Part shown: piece after piece, positions 1-8,277 of the stretch | Position numbering within the stretch: position 1 is the first letter of the stretch | How the letters are laid out: each line of letters begins with the position of its first letter | DNA from: an uncultured Pelagibacteraceae bacterium | GTDB taxonomy: Bacteria; Pseudomonadota; Alphaproteobacteria; Pelagibacterales; Pelagibacteraceae | Assembly (NCBI GenBank): GCA_902628565.1 | Contig: CACONR010000007.1 | Coordinates: forward strand, 1-43,697 | Direction of reading: 5' to 3' | DNA length: 43,697 bases | Made by a program: the position numbers and the translations under genes | The notes under the pieces: generated by a model | What the model was told of the DNA's origin: nothing | The model's input: only the letters and a program-made list of their open reading frames with translations | The model's database searches: none

Positions 1-1103
1 TTGCACAAGGCCTTCAATTAAAATCATACGAATTCAATAAATATAAATCCAAAAGTAAAGAAAAAAAATTCGATATAGAGGTCTTAAACAAAAACAAAAC
101 ATTCCAATTTAATAAAAATAAGAAATACAGATCTATAATTGAAGGAACAAATTTAACAAAAGATCTCGTTTCAGAACCAGGAAATATTCTTCATCCAGAT
201 GAATATACAAAAAGATTATTACAACTTAGAAAATTTGGTCTTAAAGTAAACGTATTTGACAAAAAGAAATTAAAAAAGCTTGGTATGAATGCACTTCTGG
301 GCGTAGGACAAGGTAGTATAAGAGGGTCTTATCTTGTTACTCTAGAGTGGAAAGGTGAAAGAGCAAAAAAGAAACCTTTAGCATTTGTTGGAAAAGGAGT
401 TTGTTTTGATACCGGTGGTATTTCTCTCAAGCCTGCAAAATTTATGGAAGATATGACTTATGATATGGCTGGTTCTGCGGTTGTTGTAGGTTTAATGAAA
501 AATCTTGCTTTAAGGAAAGCTAAAATTAATGCAATTGGAGTTGTAGGTCTTGTTGAAAATATGCCAGGTGGTAATGCTCAAAGACCTGGTGACATAGTAA
601 AATCTTATAGTGGAAAAACAATTGAAGTTTTAAATACTGACGCTGAAGGAAGATTAGTTTTAGCTGATGCACTCACATATACAGAAAAAAAATATAAACC
701 CCAATTTATTGTTGATTTAGCGACTTTAACAGGAGCAATTATAGTTTCTTTAGGTTCTGAATTTGCAGGAATGTTTTCAAATAATGATAAGCTGTCAAAA
801 CAATTATTTGATGCAGGCCAAAAAGTTGGAGAGAGAGTATGGAGAATGCCACTTGATAAAAATTATGATAAATTAATAAATTCCAAAAATGCTGATATGC
901 AAAATATTAATTATGTTGGAGGTGCTGGCTCAACTACTGCAGCGCAATTTTTACAGAGATTTATCCTAAATAAAACTCCTTGGGCACATTTAGATATTGC
1001 AGGAATGGCATTTTCAAAATATGGAGGAGCACTAAATTCAGAGGGTGCAACTGGATTTGGAGTTAGATTATTAAATCAATTAATTGAAGATTATTATGAG
1101 TAA
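1..1103 (+). CDS. pepA: Leucyl aminopeptidase (M17 family), 5'-truncated
   Basis: This is a cytosolic dimetal exopeptidase that removes N-terminal residues from peptides. The frame is open from the window edge (first full codon at base 3), so the N-terminus lies outside the window; the methionine at 285 is internal. The metal-binding and catalytic M17 signatures are clear: FDTGGISLKP near 405-435 and NTDAEGRLVLADAL near 635-675. The text before 285 also aligns with the M17 domain (LVSEPGN and HPDEYTKR), which confirms continuity. The stop codon overlaps the start of ndk by 8 bases, so the two genes are probably cotranscribed. The family call is secure; the start cannot be seen. Confidence 0.95.
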   Translation, partial: AQGLQLKSYEFNKYKSKSKEKKFDIEVLNKNKTFQFNKNKKYRSIIEGTNLTKDLVSEPGNILHPDEYTKRLLQLRKFGLKVNVFDKKKLKKLGMNALLGVGQGSIRGSYLVTLEWKGERAKKKPLAFVGKGVCFDTGGISLKPAKFMEDMTYDMAGSAVVVGLMKNLALRKAKINAIGVVGLVENMPGGNAQRPGDIVKSYSGKTIEVLNTDAEGRLVLADALTYTEKKYKPQFIVDLATLTGAIIVSLGSEFAGMFSNNDKLSKQLFDAGQKVGERVWRMPLDKNYDKLINSKNADMQNINYVGGAGSTTAAQFLQRFILNKTPWAHLDIAGMAFSKYGGALNSEGATGFGVRLLNQLIEDYYE

Positions 1104-1506
1104 CATTGAACAAACTTTATCAATTATTAAACCAGATGCAGTAGAAAGAAACCTGGATAATGAAATTAAACAAATGTTTTTAAAAAACGAATTTAATATA
1201 ATTAGAGAAAAAAAAATCCAGATAGAAAAATCAGAAGCTGAAAAATTTTATAAAGTTCATGAGACAAAACCATTTTATAATGACTTATGTTCATATCTTT
1301 CATCAGGCCCAATAATTGCAATGATACTTGAGAAAGAAAATGCCGTGGCTGACAATAGAAAATTAATGGGAGCAACTAACCCTAATGATGCTGAAGAAGG
1401 AACAATTAGGAAAAAATATGGAATTTCAATAGATAAAAATTCAGTGCATGGTTCTGATAGTGTTGAAAATGCAAAAATTGAAATTGATTTTTTCTTTAAA
1501 GACTAA
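1096..1506 (+). CDS. ndk: Nucleoside diphosphate kinase
   Basis: The enzyme transfers the gamma phosphate of NTPs to NDPs through a phosphohistidine. The protein is 136 residues from ATG 1096, close to the usual 140. I prefer this start to the in-frame ATG at 1084 because it begins right at the N-terminal strand (SNIEQTLSIIKPDAV). The active-site histidine is His118 in NSVHGSDS, and the nucleotide-binding region RKLMGATNPNDAEEGTIR is intact. The start overlaps the pepA stop by 8 bases. The 3' end overlaps convergent purN by 11 bases, so the last codons of each gene are antisense to the other. Confidence 0.96.
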   Translation: MSNIEQTLSIIKPDAVERNLDNEIKQMFLKNEFNIIREKKIQIEKSEAEKFYKVHETKPFYNDLCSYLSSGPIIAMILEKENAVADNRKLMGATNPNDAEEGTIRKKYGISIDKNSVHGSDSVENAKIEIDFFFKD

Positions 1507-2080
1507 CAAGTATCTTGCTTATAGCTCTTGGATATAAAATATGTTCATGTTTTAATATTTTCTTTTGAAGAGATGAGGGTGTTTCTTTTTTTGATAATTT
1601 AACTTTTTTTTGAAGAATTATTTTTCCCGAGTCAAGTTTTGAATTTACTAGATGTACTGTACATCCTGAGTATTTTTCTTTATTTTGAATTGCTCTATGG
1701 TGTGTGTTTAATCCTTTGTATTTTGGTAATAAAGAAGGATGTATATTCAAAATTTTCCCTTTAAACCTCCTTATAAAATCTTTGGATAAAATTTTCATAA
1801 ACCCTGCGAGACATATCAGTTTAATGTCATTTGACTTTAGGTCTTTTAATATTTTTTTTTCTGGGACTCTTTTTTTATCATAATTATAAACTTTTTTTTT
1901 AATCTTATACATTTTCGCAAATTTAAGTCCTTTTGCTTTTAGATTATTCGAAACAATTAAATTTACTTCAATTGGAGAAACTTTTTTTAAAGAAAATTTA
2001 ATTAGATTTTTTAAATTACTTCCTGTGCCAGAAATAAAAACCGCAGTTCTTATTTTTTTAGGACCAATTAATTTTACCAT
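1496..2080 (-). CDS. purN: Phosphoribosylglycinamide formyltransferase (GART)
   Basis: The enzyme transfers the formyl group of 10-formyl-THF to GAR in step 3 of purine synthesis. The 194-residue protein shows the phosphate-binding loop GTGSN (residues 18-22) and the catalytic triad Asn112, His114 (NIHPSLLPKYKG) and Asp150 (SKLDSGKI). It lies directly downstream of purM on the same strand and its start overlaps the purM end by 23 bases, which is consistent with translational coupling. The N-terminus has about ten residues (MVKLIGPKKI) before the first beta strand, so a slightly later start is possible. The 3' end overlaps ndk. Confidence 0.95.
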   Translation of the reverse strand: MVKLIGPKKIRTAVFISGTGSNLKNLIKFSLKKVSPIEVNLIVSNNLKAKGLKFAKMYKIKKKVYNYDKKRVPEKKILKDLKSNDIKLICLAGFMKILSKDFIRRFKGKILNIHPSLLPKYKGLNTHHRAIQNKEKYSGCTVHLVNSKLDSGKIILQKKVKLSKKETPSSLQKKILKHEHILYPRAISKILVSL

Positions 2081-3086
2081 TCAATCTTATTTTTTTGGAA
2101 TTTTTTGATATTTTGCCAATCACATAAGGTTTATAATCTTTAGAAAAATATTTATTGATTTTTTTTAAATTTCTTGGATTTATAATCAGACAAAAACCAA
2201 CGCCACAATTAAAAGTTTTTAACATTTCGAGGTCATTTACATTATTTTTTTTTAGCCATTTAAAGATTTTAAGAGGTTTAATTTTTTCTAAATCAATTTC
2301 CGCACAAAGATTATTTGGAATAACTCTTATGATATTGTCTGGTAAGCCTCCACCTGTAATATTTGCACAACCATTTATCAGTTTTTTGTTTATGAGACTT
2401 AAAATTTCTTTAACATAAATCTTTGTTGGTTTTAGTAACTCTTTTTTTAAAAAGATATTTTTATTAATTATTATATTTTTTCTTTTAATAATATTTCTAA
2501 CTAATGAGTAGCCATTTGAATGTAAACCACTTGATGGAATTGCTAAAATAAGATTATTTTCTTTGACATCATTTTTGTCTAAAATTTTTTTTTGTTCAAC
2601 TAATCCGACTGCAAAACCGGCGATATCAAATTTATTTTTTTCATATGTACCGGGCATTTCAGCTGTTTCACCACCAACTAAATCACAACCGGATATATTA
2701 CACCCTTTAACAATTCCTTTAATGATTGATTTTAGTTTTGGTAAATTAATTTTGTTTATGGAAATATAATCTAAGAAAAAAAAGGGAGTTGCACCTTGAA
2801 CTATCAAATCATTTACACTCATTGCAACTAAATCGATACCAATAGTATCAAATTTTTTTAAAAGATTTGCTATTTCTATTTTGGTACCAACTCCATCAGT
2901 GCATGCCACAATTTTTGGATTTTTTAAATTGTTGGGAATATTTGTTATAGAACCAAAACCTCCTATATTATTAAACTTTTTTTTGCCCCTTTTTTTTGAT
3001 GAAATAGAAGATATGAACTTTATAAACTTATCTGCAGCTTTAATATCAACTCCACTTTTTTTGTATGTTAATAGATTTTTATTCAT
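2058..3086 (-). CDS. purM: Phosphoribosylformylglycinamidine cyclo-ligase (AIR synthetase)
   Basis: This ATP-dependent enzyme converts FGAM to AIR in step 5 of purine synthesis. The 342-residue protein has family-typical length. Visible PurM landmarks are YKKSGVDI near the N-terminus, ACTDGVGTK, IGIDLVAMSVNDL, GGETAEMPG, SSGLHSNGYSLVR and HITGGG-like NITGGGLPDN. It is the first gene of a purM-purN pair. Only 11 bases separate its start codon from the divergent DUF2066 gene at 3098, so its promoter must lie largely inside that gene's 5' coding region. Confidence 0.96.
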   Translation of the reverse strand: MNKNLLTYKKSGVDIKAADKFIKFISSISSKKRGKKKFNNIGGFGSITNIPNNLKNPKIVACTDGVGTKIEIANLLKKFDTIGIDLVAMSVNDLIVQGATPFFFLDYISINKINLPKLKSIIKGIVKGCNISGCDLVGGETAEMPGTYEKNKFDIAGFAVGLVEQKKILDKNDVKENNLILAIPSSGLHSNGYSLVRNIIKRKNIIINKNIFLKKELLKPTKIYVKEILSLINKKLINGCANITGGGLPDNIIRVIPNNLCAEIDLEKIKPLKIFKWLKKNNVNDLEMLKTFNCGVGFCLIINPRNLKKINKYFSKDYKPYVIGKISKNSKKIRLNGKINWS

Positions 3087-3097
3087 TATTATAAAGT

Positions 3098-4174
3098 ATG
3101 ATAATTAGATTTAAAAATTTTTCACATTTTTTATATATTTTTTTTGCATTTCTATCTTTAAATATATTTTTTTTTTCCACAGATAAAGTTGAGGCAAAAT
3201 CTTTTGATGTAAATAATATTGAAATTTTAAAGCCGTTTGAAATAAATTTTGACAAAAATAAGGTTATAGATGATGGTTTTATTAAAGCTTTTTCCAGATT
3301 AATCTCAACTATTACAGTTTCTTCGGATCAAGAAATAATTAAAGGAATAAAATTAGCTGAAATAAAAGGAATGATTGAGTCTTTTTCTGTAAAAGAGGAA
3401 AAATTTATTGATGAAACCTATTATGTAAATTTGGGTGTAGCTTTTAATAAAAAAAAAATTTTCAATTACTTAGAGAATAAAAATGTATTCCCATCAGTTC
3501 CAAACAAAAAAAAATTCTTATTGTTTCCAATTATAATAGAGGAAAAAAACGACAATTTAATAGCCTTTTCAGAAAATAAATTATTAAACAATTGGAACAA
3601 TTATAATAAAAAATCACATCTTCTCGAGTATCTTTTACCAACAGAAGATCTAGAAGATTTAAATCTTATAAAAAAAAATTACGAGACAATTGAAAAATAT
3701 AATTTTGAGGAGATTACTAGGAAATATAATTTAGATGACTCAATTGTAACTTTAGTTTTTAAAGATAATAATAATGTCAGAATTTTATCAAGAATAACAA
3801 TTGAGGACAAAGTAGTTTTAAAAAATCTTTCATTTTCTAACATAAATTTCGATGACAAAGACGATATTATAAAATTAATAGATAAATTAAAAATAATTTA
3901 CGAAGATCACTGGAAAATTTTCAATAGAATTAATACCTCAATTAAACTACCAATATTTGTCAAATTAGATTCAAATGATAATTTGAAAGTTTCAAATTTT
4001 GAAAAAATATTAGATACAATAAATTTAGTATATGATTATTCTGTTTTGAAATTTGATAAAAACCATATCTACTATCAAATTATTTTTAATGGCACCCCAA
4101 ATATATTTTTAAAATTAATGAAAGATAAAAATTTTGTTTTTAGCACTCAAAATAAGACATGGATTTTACAATGA
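3098..4174 (+). CDS. DUF2066 domain-containing exported protein
   Basis: The function is not established. The 358-residue protein starts with a hydrophobic signal or anchor segment (about residues 8-26) ending near VEAKS, so it is probably exported to the periplasm. The rest is lysine/asparagine-rich alpha/beta sequence resembling the DUF2066 family, with a core of roughly residues 35-240. The call also rests on location: DUF2066 genes in alphaproteobacteria are commonly placed just before hda and near purM/purN, as here. The stop overlaps the hda start as ATGA, suggesting coupling. The start follows purM by only 11 bases and has no obvious ribosome-binding site. Confidence 0.75.
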   Translation: MIIRFKNFSHFLYIFFAFLSLNIFFFSTDKVEAKSFDVNNIEILKPFEINFDKNKVIDDGFIKAFSRLISTITVSSDQEIIKGIKLAEIKGMIESFSVKEEKFIDETYYVNLGVAFNKKKIFNYLENKNVFPSVPNKKKFLLFPIIIEEKNDNLIAFSENKLLNNWNNYNKKSHLLEYLLPTEDLEDLNLIKKNYETIEKYNFEEITRKYNLDDSIVTLVFKDNNNVRILSRITIEDKVVLKNLSFSNINFDDKDDIIKLIDKLKIIYEDHWKIFNRINTSIKLPIFVKLDSNDNLKVSNFEKILDTINLVYDYSVLKFDKNHIYYQIIFNGTPNIFLKLMKDKNFVFSTQNKTWILQ

Positions 4175-4833
4175 AATATATAAATCAAGAAATTATCAAA
4201 TTTAATTATGACGGAAATTTTAAAGAAGATGATTTTTATGTATCAAAAAGTAATAAGCAAATATTTGATTTATTAAACAAATGGCCTAAATGGGAAAAAA
4301 ATTTTCTCAATATTAGTGGTGAAAAATTTTCTGGAAAGACACATTTAATTAATATTTTTTTAAAAAAATATAAAGGAATTAAAATTGAAGCTAATTTATT
4401 ATGTGATAATGATTTTAAGAAAATAAAAATCTTCCAAAATATTATTTTAGAAAATGTCTCTGAAAAAATAAATGAAAATTTATTTTTTACTCTGTGTAAT
4501 ATAGTTGAACAAGATAACAAATATTTAATAGTTACCTCTGAAAGTTCCATTGTGAATATTGATTTTAAGTTGAATGATTTAAAATCCAGATCAAAAAATT
4601 TTTTACTTCAAAATATTGACAAACCTGATGATGAACTTTTATTTGCTTTAATTTTAAAAAATTTATCTGATCGTCAAATATCAATAGATAAAAAATTAAT
4701 TGACTATATTATTAAAAGAATTGATAGATCATATGGAAAAATAGTTGATTTTATCTATAAAATCGACGAAGTAAGTTTAAAAAAAAAAAAATCTATAAAT
4801 TTAAGTACAATTAAAGAGGTATTGGGAGAATAA
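4171..4833 (+). CDS. hda: DnaA-related AAA+ protein, Hda/HdaA type
   Basis: Hda proteins bind the sliding clamp and stimulate hydrolysis of DnaA-bound ATP to limit re-initiation of replication. This 220-residue protein has a Walker A loop GEKFSGKT (about residues 50-57) and a short DnaA-like AAA+ architecture without the DnaA DNA-binding domain. I choose ATG 4171 over the in-frame ATG at 4159 because it forms an ATGA overlap with the upstream stop. The family is divergent in sequence, so the call uses the Walker A motif, size and position after DUF2066. It is immediately followed by aspS with no gap. Confidence 0.8.
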   Translation: MKYINQEIIKFNYDGNFKEDDFYVSKSNKQIFDLLNKWPKWEKNFLNISGEKFSGKTHLINIFLKKYKGIKIEANLLCDNDFKKIKIFQNIILENVSEKINENLFFTLCNIVEQDNKYLIVTSESSIVNIDFKLNDLKSRSKNFLLQNIDKPDDELLFALILKNLSDRQISIDKKLIDYIIKRIDRSYGKIVDFIYKIDEVSLKKKKSINLSTIKEVLGE

Positions 4834-6612
4834 TTGAATAAATATAGAAGTCACAATTGTAACGAACTTAGAAAAAAAAATGTTGGGAGTAATATTTTAC
4901 TTTCAGGTTGGATTAATAAGAAGCGTGATCATGGAAATCTCTTATTTTTAGATTTGCGTGATAACTATGGCATCACACAGTGTATAATAGATAAAGGAAA
5001 TAAAAACTTTAAAGACTTAGAAAAGTTACAACTTGAAACAGTTATTAATATAGAGGGTAAAGTAGTTGATAGATCAGCTGATACAATCAATAAAGAGATA
5101 GAAACAGGAGAGATTGAAGTCGCTATCGAAAATTTTGTTGTTTTAGGTAAGTGCAAAGAATTGCCAATGCCTGTTTTTAGTGATCAAGAATACTCTGAAG
5201 AAATCAGATTAAAATATAGATATTTAGATTTAAGAAGAAAAAAAATTCATGAAAATATAATTTTAAGATCAAAAGTTATTTCATTTATCAGAAATGAAAT
5301 GAATAAATTTGGCTTTTTAGAGTTCCAAACACCAATTTTAACTTCATCAAGTCCAGAGGGAGCAAGAGATTTTCTTGTGCCAAGTAGATTGAATCCAGGT
5401 AAGTTTTATGCTTTGCCACAAGCACCTCAACAATTTAAGCAACTAATAATGGTTTCAGGTTTTGATAAATATTTTCAAATCGCCCCATGTTTTAGAGATG
5501 AAGATGCTCGTGCTGATCGAAGTCCAGGAGAGTTTTATCAATTAGATTTAGAGATGTCTTTTGTTGAGCAAGAGGATATTTTTAAAGTCGTTGAACAATT
5601 ATTAGTCAACACCTTTAAAAAATTCTCAAAAAAAAAAATTATAACAGAAAAGTTTCCAAGAATTACTTATAAAGATGCCCTTTTAAAGTATGGAAGTGAT
5701 AAACCTGATCTAAGAAATCCACTGATAATTGAGGACATAACAGAAACTTTTACAAGAGAGGATGTATCTTTTGATATCTTTAAAAAACTTGTCAAGTCTG
5801 GATCAAATGTAAGATGTATTGTTACTCAGAATACTAAAGATAAACCAAGAAGCTTTTTTGATAATATTGATAGATGGGCAAAAGATGAGGGAGCTTCTGG
5901 TCTAGCTTATTTCACTATTGAAAATGGGATTTCTGCAAAAGGACCAGTGGGTAAATTTTTTTCAAAGGAATCCTTAGAGGAAATCATGAAAAAAACAGGT
6001 GCAAAAGTTGGAGATAGTATATTTATGGCTTGTAGTAAAAAAAAGGATTTAGAGCGAATAACTAGTTTGGCTAGAGATAAAATTGCAAAAGACTTAGATT
6101 TAATAAATGATAATGTTTTTGCATTTTGCTGGGTAGTCGATTACCCAATGTTTGAAAAAAATGATCTCACTAATAAAATCGAATTTAGCCACAATCCTTT
6201 TTCGATGCCGCAAGGTGATATCGAAAAACTTAATTTTGAAAAACCTTTAGATATGTTGGCTTATCAGTACGACATAGTATGTAATGGGATCGAACTTTCA
6301 TCTGGTGCTATAAGAAATCATATTCCTGAACTTATGTATAAATTGTTTGCTATTGCTGGTTATAATAAAGACCAAGTTGATGAAAAATTTAGTGGAATGA
6401 TTAATGCTTTAAGCTATGGTGCACCACCGCATGGTGGAATTGCACCTGGGATTGATAGAATTATAATGCTTTTGGCAAGCGAAAAAAATATTAGGGAAGT
6501 AACAATGTTTCCCATGAACCAAAACGCTCAAGATTTAATGATGAATGCTCCTTCATCGATAGATGAGAAACAATTAAAGGAGCTTAATCTAGCTTTGAAA
6601 ATAAAAAAATAG
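4834..6612 (+). CDS. aspS: Aspartyl-tRNA synthetase (bacterial type), TTG start
   Basis: This class II synthetase charges tRNA-Asp. The 592-residue protein has the N-terminal OB-fold anticodon domain, the bacterial GAD insertion, motif 2 (FRDEDARADRSPGEF) and motif 3 (GGIAPGIDRIIM). The start is TTG at 4834, directly after the hda stop and preceded by a GGGAGAA ribosome-binding site inside hda; no earlier in-frame start fits. His33 in RDHGNL corresponds to the His reported in non-discriminating bacterial AspRS enzymes, which also charge tRNA-Asn; that reading is inference. One base separates it from the convergent gene at 6614. Confidence 0.97.
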   Translation: MNKYRSHNCNELRKKNVGSNILLSGWINKKRDHGNLLFLDLRDNYGITQCIIDKGNKNFKDLEKLQLETVINIEGKVVDRSADTINKEIETGEIEVAIENFVVLGKCKELPMPVFSDQEYSEEIRLKYRYLDLRRKKIHENIILRSKVISFIRNEMNKFGFLEFQTPILTSSSPEGARDFLVPSRLNPGKFYALPQAPQQFKQLIMVSGFDKYFQIAPCFRDEDARADRSPGEFYQLDLEMSFVEQEDIFKVVEQLLVNTFKKFSKKKIITEKFPRITYKDALLKYGSDKPDLRNPLIIEDITETFTREDVSFDIFKKLVKSGSNVRCIVTQNTKDKPRSFFDNIDRWAKDEGASGLAYFTIENGISAKGPVGKFFSKESLEEIMKKTGAKVGDSIFMACSKKKDLERITSLARDKIAKDLDLINDNVFAFCWVVDYPMFEKNDLTNKIEFSHNPFSMPQGDIEKLNFEKPLDMLAYQYDIVCNGIELSSGAIRNHIPELMYKLFAIAGYNKDQVDEKFSGMINALSYGAPPHGGIAPGIDRIIMLLASEKNIREVTMFPMNQNAQDLMMNAPSSIDEKQLKELNLALKIKK

Positions 6613-6613
6613 A

Positions 6614-7438
6614 TTATTTTTTACCTTTAAGGTTTATCTTTACATCTGATAAATCCACTAAATTTTTCTTATAGTTATTTCTTACAAAACCTTTACTGGT
6701 TATATCTTTTACTATTTTTAAAAGCTGATTTTGATCATCTGAGTTTTGCTCATCAATATTTGAAATTTCTGAATTACCAATTGAAGGCGTATGAGCTAAA
6801 TCTTCTCTGTTTTGATAAGAAATAGCTAATTCTCTAAAAATATAGTCTAAAATTGATGTTGCGGTTAAAATTCTATCATTTCCGTGAACTTTACCGGAAG
6901 GTTCAAATTTTGTACCAACAAAAGCACTTATAAATTCATCTAGTGGAACCCCATATTGTAGACCTAAGGACACTGCTATAGCAAAATTGTTCATTAGAGC
7001 TTTAACTAATTCACCCTCTTTGCTTGTATCAATAAATATTTCTCCAATTTTTCCATCCTCGTATTCACCAGTGTGTAAATATACTTTATGATCACCAATA
7101 GTTGCTTTTTGGATGTAGCCTTTTCTTCTATCTGGCATACTAAACCTTTTTCCTGATTTTTCTGGATTATTATTATTTGACTTGATTATATTCTCTAAAT
7201 TTTTGGATGTTGATTGATTATTTGAAGCAACTACATCAATTTTTTTATTTTCAACAATTTTTTTATTATTTGGGTCTAAGCTTTTGGTTTTTCTATTATC
7301 AAGTTTTACGTCCAGAACCTCAAATTTACCATCGTCACGTTTTTCTAAGTTTTTAAGCTCAGTTTCATTAATGTCGTCTAAATAATGATTTACTTTAAAA
7401 GTACAAGTGTAATATGTTTCAACTAAATATTTTGCCAT
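6614..7438 (-). CDS. Stand-alone C-terminal module of B12-dependent ribonucleotide reductase (TSCPD-type)
   Basis: Residues about 95-205 match the C-terminal region of adenosylcobalamin-dependent class II reductases (NrdJ): [64 protein letters not shown]. The catalytic barrel with the radical-site cysteines is absent, and the gene is complete with its own start and stop, so this is an orphan module of 274 residues. Residues 1-50 ([20 protein letters not shown]) form a separate conserved-looking segment, then an Asn/Lys-rich linker follows. Possible roles are an accessory or regulator of another reductase, or a nucleotide-binding remnant; I cannot decide. It is transcribed divergently from the NDUFA12 gene. 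Confidence 0.75.
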   Translation of the reverse strand: MAKYLVETYYTCTFKVNHYLDDINETELKNLEKRDDGKFEVLDVKLDNRKTKSLDPNNKKIVENKKIDVVASNNQSTSKNLENIIKSNNNNPEKSGKRFSMPDRRKGYIQKATIGDHKVYLHTGEYEDGKIGEIFIDTSKEGELVKALMNNFAIAVSLGLQYGVPLDEFISAFVGTKFEPSGKVHGNDRILTATSILDYIFRELAISYQNREDLAHTPSIGNSEISNIDEQNSDDQNQLLKIVKDITSKGFVRNNYKKNLVDLSDVKINLKGKK

Positions 7439-7525
7439 TTAACCTCAGTTATTATTTTAAATTTTATTTGAATAATGAATCAATTTATTTATATACAAAA
7501 ACAAATTTTAGTCTAATTTAATTTA

Positions 7526-7542
7526 TACAATTTTAAATTGTA
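7526..7542. promoter_or_regulatory. Perfect 17-bp palindrome upstream of the NDUFA12-like gene
   Basis: TACAATTT and AAATTGTA flank a single T, forming a symmetric site 14 bases before the start codon at 7557. It could be an operator or simply AT-rich sequence with chance symmetry. No U-tract arrangement specific to a terminator is present. The 7439-7556 gap contains nothing else I can support. Confidence 0.3.
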
Positions 7543-7556
7543 AAAAAAATTTTATT

Positions 7557-7916
7557 ATGTTGACATTTATTAAAAAAATTTTCACTTGGTGGAATCGAGA
7601 TACTTTTGGAACCAGAATAAAAACAATTTTATTTGGAAAATTAGTAGGTGCAGATCATTTAGGAAATAAATATTACGAATCTAAAAATGGAAAAAGATGG
7701 GTGATTTATGCTGCAGAAATTGACGCATCAAAAATACCAGTTGAGTGGTATTCATGGATACATTTTACTCATAATAAAATAGAAAATAATCATGAATTAA
7801 AAAAATATGATTGGCAAAAACCTCATCAAGAAAATTTAACTGGCACAGACTCAGCTTATTATCCAAATAAAAACAAAAATGCTATTCAAAAAAAATACAA
7901 GTCTTGGAAGGACTAA
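7557..7916 (+). CDS. NADH:ubiquinone oxidoreductase subunit NDUFA12 (B17.2) family
   Basis: This is a supernumerary complex I subunit shared by alphaproteobacteria and mitochondria. The 119-residue protein has the family features: TWWNRDTFGTRI near the start, GADHLGNKYYE, RWVIYA, PVEWYSWIHF and a C-terminal KPHQENLTGT segment. It acts at the cytoplasmic side of the inner-membrane complex. It overlaps the following DUF2155 gene by 38 bases in another frame; this gene pair is a standard alphaproteobacterial neighbourhood. The call is strong. Confidence 0.93.
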   Translation: MLTFIKKIFTWWNRDTFGTRIKTILFGKLVGADHLGNKYYESKNGKRWVIYAAEIDASKIPVEWYSWIHFTHNKIENNHELKKYDWQKPHQENLTGTDSAYYPNKNKNAIQKKYKSWKD

Positions 7917-8277
7917 ATCAAATTTATTAATATTTTTGTTTTTTATCATTCCTTTTTTTGTACATTCCGAGCAAAATTTGGAAGGTAATTACACTAATAT
8001 AAAAATTTTAGATAAAATTTCTTCAAAAAATATTTTAGTGAAACTTAAAAATGGAGAAGCGAAAAAACATAAAGATCTTTTAATTAAAAGTATGAAGTGT
8101 AAAAATTCTGAATTCGATGATAATCCAGAAATAACAGCTTATATCCAAGTTAGTGATCTAACAAATAAAAACAAAGACGATGTGTTTGTTTTTAATGGCT
8201 GGATGTTTTCATCAAGCCCGTCTATAACTCCATTTGATCACCCTGTATATGATATTTGGTTAGTAAGCTGTTATTAA
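7879..8277 (+). CDS. DUF2155 domain-containing exported protein
   Basis: The molecular function is unknown. The 132-residue protein has a hydrophobic stretch at about residues 16-29 (LLIFLFFIIPFF) ending HSEQ, a likely signal peptide with a longish n-region. The C-terminal half contains the DUF2155 pattern, with FNGWMFSSSPSITPFDHPVYDIWLVSC very close to the family consensus. The gene starts inside the 3' end of the NDUFA12 gene. Its stop codon shares a TTAA tetramer with the stop of convergent accC. A later start such as an internal ATT or TTG would shorten the n-region; the ATG at 7879 is the only AUG upstream of the signal. Confidence 0.85.
   Translation: MLFKKNTSLGRTKSNLLIFLFFIIPFFVHSEQNLEGNYTNIKILDKISSKNILVKLKNGEAKKHKDLLIKSMKCKNSEFDDNPEITAYIQVSDLTNKNKDDVFVFNGWMFSSSPSITPFDHPVYDIWLVSCY

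Noticed and set aside
6600..6625. A/T hairpin at the aspS/6614 convergent junction as a bidirectional terminator
   Set aside because: The possible stem is made only of A and T runs, which are everywhere in this sequence, so it cannot be distinguished from chance.
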